A stretch of DNA of 64,000 bases, from NCBI GenBank assembly GCA_030021035.2, contig JARYZH020000146.1, positions 1,039,571 through 1,103,570 on the forward strand, read 5' to 3'. A model generated the notes under the pieces. That model ran no database searches. It was not told the origin of the DNA and saw only the letters and a program-made list of their open reading frames with translations. This DNA comes from Notholithocarpus densiflorus (Eukaryota; Streptophyta; Magnoliopsida; Fagales; Fagaceae). The translations under genes were made by a program, and so were the position numbers. Below are positions 58,898 through 64,000 of this stretch, piece after piece (position 1 is the stretch's first letter; every line of letters starts with the position of its first letter).

Positions 58898-59624
58898 TCA
58901 AGCTTTGAAAAATTGGTAAAGATCATATCTCATGTTGCAACTCCCAGTTATAACCCTCCCTCCTTGTTTCCCATCACAGCAATCTGGTTGTTGCTTGGTT
59001 GCACCTTCAAGACACTTAGTACAATCATTTCCAGAAAGGTCTCCTGTGCATTGAACCAAACCATAGAGGTTCCTTGATTCGTCGAGCTTTAACACTCCAG
59101 CCTTGTACATCTTTGGGCTCTCTGAAGCTTGATGAGCTAGTTCTGTAAGTAAATCTCTCACCTTTGGATTGAATGAATTGGGATCACTTACATTTTGAGT
59201 GTTCCAAGCATAGATCACAGTTTGATTGTCAATTTGGCCAGAGAAATTTTAATGTGATTACCTTACCTCACAATTGTCACACCATGTAATTGCACCTTTG
59301 TTGTTGGGGCAGTACTAGCGAATGTTGCTACTTGTCTTGCCTCAATAACACAGGCAGCACAATCAATTTCTGAGACATCACCACGACAAAAAGCAAGCCC
59401 ATATGTTTTGTTATGTTTGACACCCATTGAACTAAAATTAAAGCCATGAGCTTGTAGGCAAGATCACCCATGAGCTTGTTCAAATTCGATTCATAAGGGT
59501 TATTGGTGGTGAAATTATCTGAGGTTTGGCAAATTTGGAAGATTGGATCGGCTCCAAAAACAGTATGTAGAAGGAGACCAAAGGTTAGTACATAGAGAGT
59601 CGAGGTGGGTTTTAAGATATACAT
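58898..59624 (-). pseudogene. DUF26 cysteine-rich repeat secretory protein, frameshifted
   Basis: The minus strand starts MYILKPTSTLYVLTFGLLLH, a good signal peptide, then carries two DUF26 (gnk2) domains. Each keeps the C-X8-C-X2-C core: CRGDVSEIDCAAC in the first and CTGDLSGNDCTKC in the second. The end is RVITGSCNMRYDLYQFF, usual for the secreted CRRSP family and for CRK ectodomains. The frame is broken at least twice: after MGDLAYK in the first domain, and again around the TAPTTK/CPNNKG and VRYS-like stretch between the domains, where a stop follows. No kinase domain follows. A TATA box lies 50 bp upstream. Family functions include apoplastic, antifungal-like or signalling roles; this copy looks dead unless the breaks are sequencing errors. 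Confidence 0.85.
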
Positions 59625-59669
59625 TGTTGAATATGAGATGGATGTGCTGAAGTTTGAGAATTTGTTGCA

Positions 59670-59681
59670 TTTTATTTATAG
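59670..59681 (-). promoter_or_regulatory. TATA box of the DUF26 pseudogene
   Basis: The minus strand reads TATAAATAAA about 50 bp upstream of the ATG at 59624. The same promoter, with a TATATATAAA variant, is duplicated at about 41.36 kb. Confidence 0.55.
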
Positions 59682-60117
59682 TGTGTTGGAGAGTTCAAAT
59701 AAAATATTATATACTATTTAGGAATTGGTTTATTTTTATTAAATGTTAATTTCGGCAAGGATTTTATCTATGCCTAATTCCTGAGGCTACTTGGGAGTTT
59801 CTCAAAAAAAAAAAAGGGCTACTCGGGATACATAAATAGTCTTACAAAAAGTTATACCCCTTGCCTATTTGTAATGTTAATAAAGTATAAAGATAGGAAT
59901 TAATTTCAATTTATACAAGATTTCCCACCCAACCCATAGGGTAAAATTCATAAATTTCCTCTTCCCATTATAAACAATATCCATGTTAAGATTTAAATCC
60001 TAACAGCCTCTCTTCTCCAAATAAATAAATTAATTAAATAATAATAATAATCATCTAACTAAGAGTATTGTAATTGAATTGATTGACATTTTCTAGTATA
60101 TTTAATGGATACTGTAA

Positions 60118-60586
60118 TCTGTATATATTAAGAGGATTCAGAAAGTTAGTTATTGCTTTTTTTCCTGTCAAAAATACCCCTAAATTAATTAACCAACAAC
60201 TTAAAAATGGGGTTAAAATAGTAAATTAGCAAGAGAAAGTTAGTTATTGCTTTTTTTATTGTAAAAAATACCCCTACCTAAAACTTAAAAATGGGGTTAA
60301 AATAGTAAATTGACAAAAATAATAAATTTCTACTTCTACGTTGAAATGCCTTCCTGCTTCTAATAAACTCCTATTTTACATTGATTTAAATTCCTACTTC
60401 TACTCACTAACTCCCTACAAAATATAATTACTCTTTTGTTAGTTTTAAAACTCCTCCAATCTACAAAACTCACCCCATGTATTCTTTTTTTTTTTTTTTT
60501 TTTACTTCATCGCGATGTAAAGTAATCTTTACCCAAAAAATAAAAAAGCTTCTGAGCACGCGTGTGAGCGCGTGCTCAGAGGCTAG
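60118..60586 (+). mobile_element. Short non-autonomous Helitron, 469 bp
   Basis: The 5' end is TCTGTATATATTAAGAGGAT and the 3' end is CTAG. Two bases before the CTAG ends a hairpin with 12-bp arms (TCTGAGCACGCG, loop TGTGAG, complement) at 60551-60580. It sits between A (60117) and T (60587), the Helitron target, with no target duplication. An internal 90-bp segment is tandemly duplicated (60,144-60,313). Confidence 0.88.
60144..60313 (+). repeat. Tandem duplication inside the Helitron
   Basis: GAAAGTTAGTTATTGCTTTT and TTAAAAATGGGGTTAAAATA occur twice in order, unit about 90 bp. Confidence 0.8.
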
Positions 60587-62040
60587 TTAAAATTTAAATC
60601 CTTCCATCTCAACTATTGAATTATTAAAAAAAAAAAATCATATGTTGCATATATGAAAAGACACGATGCATATATAAATATATAAGTAACTACCATATCC
60701 CCCCTCAAAAAAAAAAAAAAAAAAAAAAAAGTAACTACCATATGTTGCGTATTAAAAAACGAAACATATATCGTTTTTTTTTTTTTTTTTTTTAAAATGC
60801 TACATATACAAATATACAATAGGCGAAAAATGGATAAACATTGACGAAGGCAATTCTAAGCCAATCATTCATTCTTTATTCTTTTTCTGTTTTTTATATT
60901 AACTTCCAACTTTTTGCGTTGAGAAGCATCTAAGAGATTTCTTAGAATCATAATGTCCATTTACAAAGCCTTCTCATGTAATACAATTTGATTCCATTTG
61001 AATTTTTCTGTGTATGTATGGTTGAACCTTCAAAATATTATGGAAGTTTACTAGTCTTATGTAGGTTCGAGGAGTGCATTGGAAACAAATTGAAGTTAGA
61101 ACTTAAAAGCCAAAGATAACCATTTTCTTCTACTAGCGTAAATGAACTTGTTGAATATACGCGTATAAGTTTCACATTGAATAGGAACGAAATGAGTGAA
61201 TATTTAATATAATATGCCTAAACTCATAGGCTTAACTTTTTGGGTAGATTCTCAAAAAAAGAAAAAAAGAAAAAAAAAAAAAAACTTTTTGGGTTAAGTA
61301 GTGTTCATATATGTTATATTAATTACCCATATAGTTAACAATTCTAAGCTTTTGGGTTAGGTGTGAGTGTACTTGGAGCCACAAAGCACACACAAACGAT
61401 CTTAGAAAAAGGCCAAACAAAATAGTACTGTCAATGGTACCATAATCAATACGCATAATTAGACTCAAACTCATAGAGTTAAGCTTTCGAGTTAAGTGGT
61501 GTTCTAAGCCTCTGACCTCTATATATTATAAGTTAAATGGAGCTTTATATATTATATTAACTACTCAATTTGAGTCTCCCCAATAGAAGTATGGCAAAAA
61601 ACATATTTGATATTTGCAACTAAGACTTTTAGGGTGCAAAGCATTATTTACATGATAAAAATTTTTGTAACGGATTTTTTATTTATGTCAAAATAAATAA
61701 ACCCAGGAACATGTAGTCCTTGCTTGTGGAAATTTATGAGCGGTGACACTGAAGTTATAACTTGTAATGTCACATTATTAGCTTTTAAATTAGATAAGAA
61801 AAATTCTACAATTATTATCAATTTTATTATAAAAAAAAAAACAAAAACCAACATAAAAATGAATGTGATTGGTGTTATATTAACAACAGAATAAACAAAA
61901 TTTTAAAATACTTTTATTTTTATTTTATTTTTTATTTTTTAGAAACAAAATAGAAATACTTTATTAATTTGTGTTTAAAAGTTGGCATATCAATTAAAAA
62001 TAATCATATACTAAAATCTACAGCAGTCTGCCATCACTAT
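60587..62040. other. Intergenic, no gene seen
   Basis: AT-rich with several poly-A/T runs (60,708-60,730 and 60,775-60,794). ACTACCATATGTTGCGTATT-like repeats lie near 60,640-60,750. Confidence 0.6.
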
Positions 62041-62042
62041 TA

Positions 62043-62213
62043 TCTAATCGTTATTTATCTGCATGGAAAGCATTGGGATCTAATCGTCATTTATCTGCAT
62101 GGAAAGCATTGGGACATCATATGCCAACCCAAAAGCTTTAATGGCTACCTATGGCGTCTGCTACATCCTATGCCAACCCAAAAGATTTAATGGCTACCTA
62201 TGGCGTCTGCTCC
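62043..62213 (+). repeat. Two adjacent tandem duplications (36-bp and 49-bp units)
   Basis: TCTAATCG...CATGGAAAGCATTGGG is present at 62,043 and 62,079. ATGCCAACCCAAAAG...GGCGTCTGCT is present at 62,121 and 62,170. Confidence 0.88.
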
Positions 62214-62234
62214 TGATAATAGGAGATCAAGACA

Positions 62235-62328
62235 CCAATTAGTTTTTAGTGTAGGCGGGGATTGAACTCCAAATCTCTTATCCAACCATAAGAGACTTTA
62301 CCCGTTGAACTAACTGGAACCCACTATT
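62235..62328 (-). mobile_element. tRNA-derived SINE remnant
   Basis: The minus strand has an A box (TTAGTTCAACGGGTAAAG) and a B box (GGAGTTCAATCCCC). It lies immediately before the first copy of the 325-bp direct repeat. Confidence 0.5.
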
Positions 62329-62653
62329 AAGATTCTAATAATAAACAGTTATATGGTGAGTAATCACTTAAATAACTATTAATTATTTTGTTCTTGCTAT
62401 AATGAATTTAAAAGAATACTAATGATCCAAAGGACCTTAGCCTAGCCATTGAACAAAAATTTCCACCAAAATGGTTTATGAAAGTAAATATAGGTAAGAA
62501 GAAACCGTTCTCAAATTCCAATTAGCTCAATTAGTAAAATCTGTTGTCATTAGATAAAGGACCTGCGTTCAAATGGAAAAAGTTTAACTTAGAACTGGTT
62601 TGGAGCTATTTTTTTTAACCTATTGTGTGACAATTGAAGAGACCACTAGTCAC
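62327..62653 (+). repeat. 325-bp direct repeat, copy 1
   Basis: It runs from CTATTAAGATTCTAATAATA to GAGACCACTAGT, highly similar to 63,327-63,650. It contains Pol III-like boxes (TTAGCTCAATTAGTAAA and TGCGTTCAAAT), so a SINE-derived piece may be inside. Confidence 0.85.
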
Positions 62654-63326
62654 GTAATTTTTTTAATGAGTCTTGTGACTTATTTAAATAAAACACATGG
62701 ATAATTTTATAATTTTTCACGTAATAGATTGGAAAAGAATGGTTGAGTGGGGATGGCAACATAACACTTAACCTCCTAAGGTTTTTGAGTGTAACACAAA
62801 ACCCCTATAATATTGTTTGATCTAAAAAATATAACACTAAATTTTCAGATTAAACAAAATCACTTGAGGGTTGGATGTTAAAGTTTAAAAGTTCAAGGGA
62901 TCAGTGTTTTAATAAGATATCATTAGATACATATGCTTTGTTTGTATTTGCTGTAAAATATTTTCAAAATGTAAAATTTTTAAACATTTTACATTTGAAA
63001 ACATTTTTAGATGTTTAGCATGACAAAAAATTTCAAGTACAGACCAGCAAAACAATGCCTTTGCAACCTTAGCCCTCTAGATTAGCGGCCCAGCCACTGG
63101 ATCAATAGCCTAGCCCACTGAAACTAGTGGGCTAGGCATAAAATAAGGAGGGGGGGGGGGTGGAGGAGGGAGTGGGTTGAGGCCATCATGGAGCAGCTTT
63201 AGCGGATGCATGTTGACTTTAGTGGTTGTTTAGACTCTCTCACTATTAAAATTTAAGATTTAGGGGATGGGGAAGGAGGGAGTGGGAAGACAACTACAAA
63301 GATAAACAAAGATAACTACAAATCTA

Positions 63327-63650
63327 TTAAGATTCTAATAATAAACAGTTATATGGTGAGTAGTCACTTAAATAACTATTAATTATTTTGTTCTTGCTAT
63401 AATGAATTTAAAAGAACACTAACGATCCAAAGGACCCTAGCCTAGCCATTGAACAAAAATTTCCACCAAAATGGTTTATGAAAGTAAATATAAGTAAGAA
63501 GAAATTGTTCTAAAATTCAAATTAGCTCAATTAGTAAAGTCTTTTATTATTGGATAAAAGACCTGCGTTCAAATGGAAAAAGTTTAACTCAGAATTGGTT
63601 TGGAGTTATTTTTTCTAACTTATTATGTGGCAATTAAAGAGACCACTAGT
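63327..63650 (+). repeat. 325-bp direct repeat, copy 2
   Basis: It is a direct copy of 62,327-62,653, 1.0 kb away. Homology stops exactly at ACTAGT where a hAT-like end begins at 63,651. Confidence 0.85.
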
Positions 63651-64000
63651 TAGGGATGGCAATGGGGCGGGGCGGGGCCGAAGGATGGGGTCTTCGTCCC
63701 CACCCTGTATGGTTTTGTCTTGCCCCATCCCCGCCTTGCCCCGCATAACGAGGAAAACTTTCTAACCCCATTCTCGCCCCTTGGGGCCCTGCGAAGCCTC
63801 ACCTCACCCCGTAAAACTCTACTTTTTGTTAATTTTCCCTACAACTAGTACAATTTTTTAATGAAACCTATTTCATTAATAAAAATATACTTGAAATTAC
63901 AACTAAATTTATCCCATCGAATCAAATCAATTTTTAGAAAAAAATTGAATAATATATCCAAGCGTTTAACAAGAAAATCACCACAAAAAAAAAAAAAAAA
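63651..64000 (+). mobile_element. hAT-like element, left end, cut by the window
   Basis: It starts TAGGGATGGCAATGGGGCGG, a terminal sequence widespread in plant hAT-derived elements, and is followed by GC-rich repeats (CCCCGCC/GGGGCGG). It interrupts copy 2 of the 325-bp repeat. The right end and target duplication lie outside the window, and the window's last bases are an A-run. Confidence 0.6.

Noticed and set aside
62510..62580. tRNA gene suggested by A- and B-box motifs
   Set aside because: The boxes are present but no cloverleaf with acceptor or anticodon stems could be drawn. It is more likely a SINE-derived piece.

Overview
This is nuclear DNA from a flowering plant, most likely a woody eudicot. 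It is AT-rich, its genes are split by many GT-AG introns, it is full of small transposable-element remnants, and every recognisable protein is of plant type. A Fagaceae-like tree would fit the sequence style, but that is a guess. Nothing bacterial, viral or organellar was seen.

Layout. 1-12 kb is gene-poor: MITEs, SINE remnants, short duplications and a doubtful gene remnant with a UBA-like exon (4.15-5.6 kb). 12.0-16.5 kb (minus) is a complete four-exon organellar adenylate kinase with an old LINE remnant in its first intron. 17.8-21.8 kb (minus) is a complete eight-exon TONNEAU1 (TON1) gene including a 26-nt microexon. 22-27 kb is transposon territory with a ~0.6-kb tandem duplication. 27.07-30.76 kb (plus) is a complete leukotriene-A4-hydrolase-type M1 aminopeptidase, and 33.0-33.7 kb (minus) is intronless plastid ribosomal protein L10. 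This pair is also adjacent in Arabidopsis (At5g13520/At5g13510, from memory). 35.2-40.1 kb (minus) is a complete twelve-exon HAD-IIA phosphatase of the CECR5/HDHD5 type.

40-60 kb is a graveyard of gene pieces: a 5'-truncated D-type cyclin (42.7-44.7), an intron-containing actin pseudogene (48.5-49.2), the 3' half of an FDM/IDN2-type XH-domain gene (49.4-51.3), a LINE 3' end (51.8-52.2), a broken copy of the 5' end of the local HAD gene (52.2-52.8), a relic DUF26 fragment (56.9-57.0) and a frameshifted DUF26 secretory-protein gene (58.9-59.6). One intact gene sits among them, a GPI-anchored uclacyanin-like phytocyanin (54.9-55.9, minus). 60-64 kb holds a short non-autonomous Helitron with both ends recognisable, tandem repeats and a 325-bp direct-repeat pair, one copy of which is interrupted by a hAT-like element that runs off the window.

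The intact genes do not form a pathway. They are unrelated housekeeping functions: nucleotide balance, cortical microtubule organisation, peptide hydrolysis, plastid translation, a HAD phosphatase and a cell-surface copper protein. I found no convincing previously undescribed system. The most informative signals are structural: filled versus empty insertion sites, an orphan promoter copy, a block shared by two promoter regions, and the same-strand cluster of captured or duplicated gene fragments at 48.5-52.8 kb. All gene models were spliced by eye from the sequence; exon sums were checked for frame.
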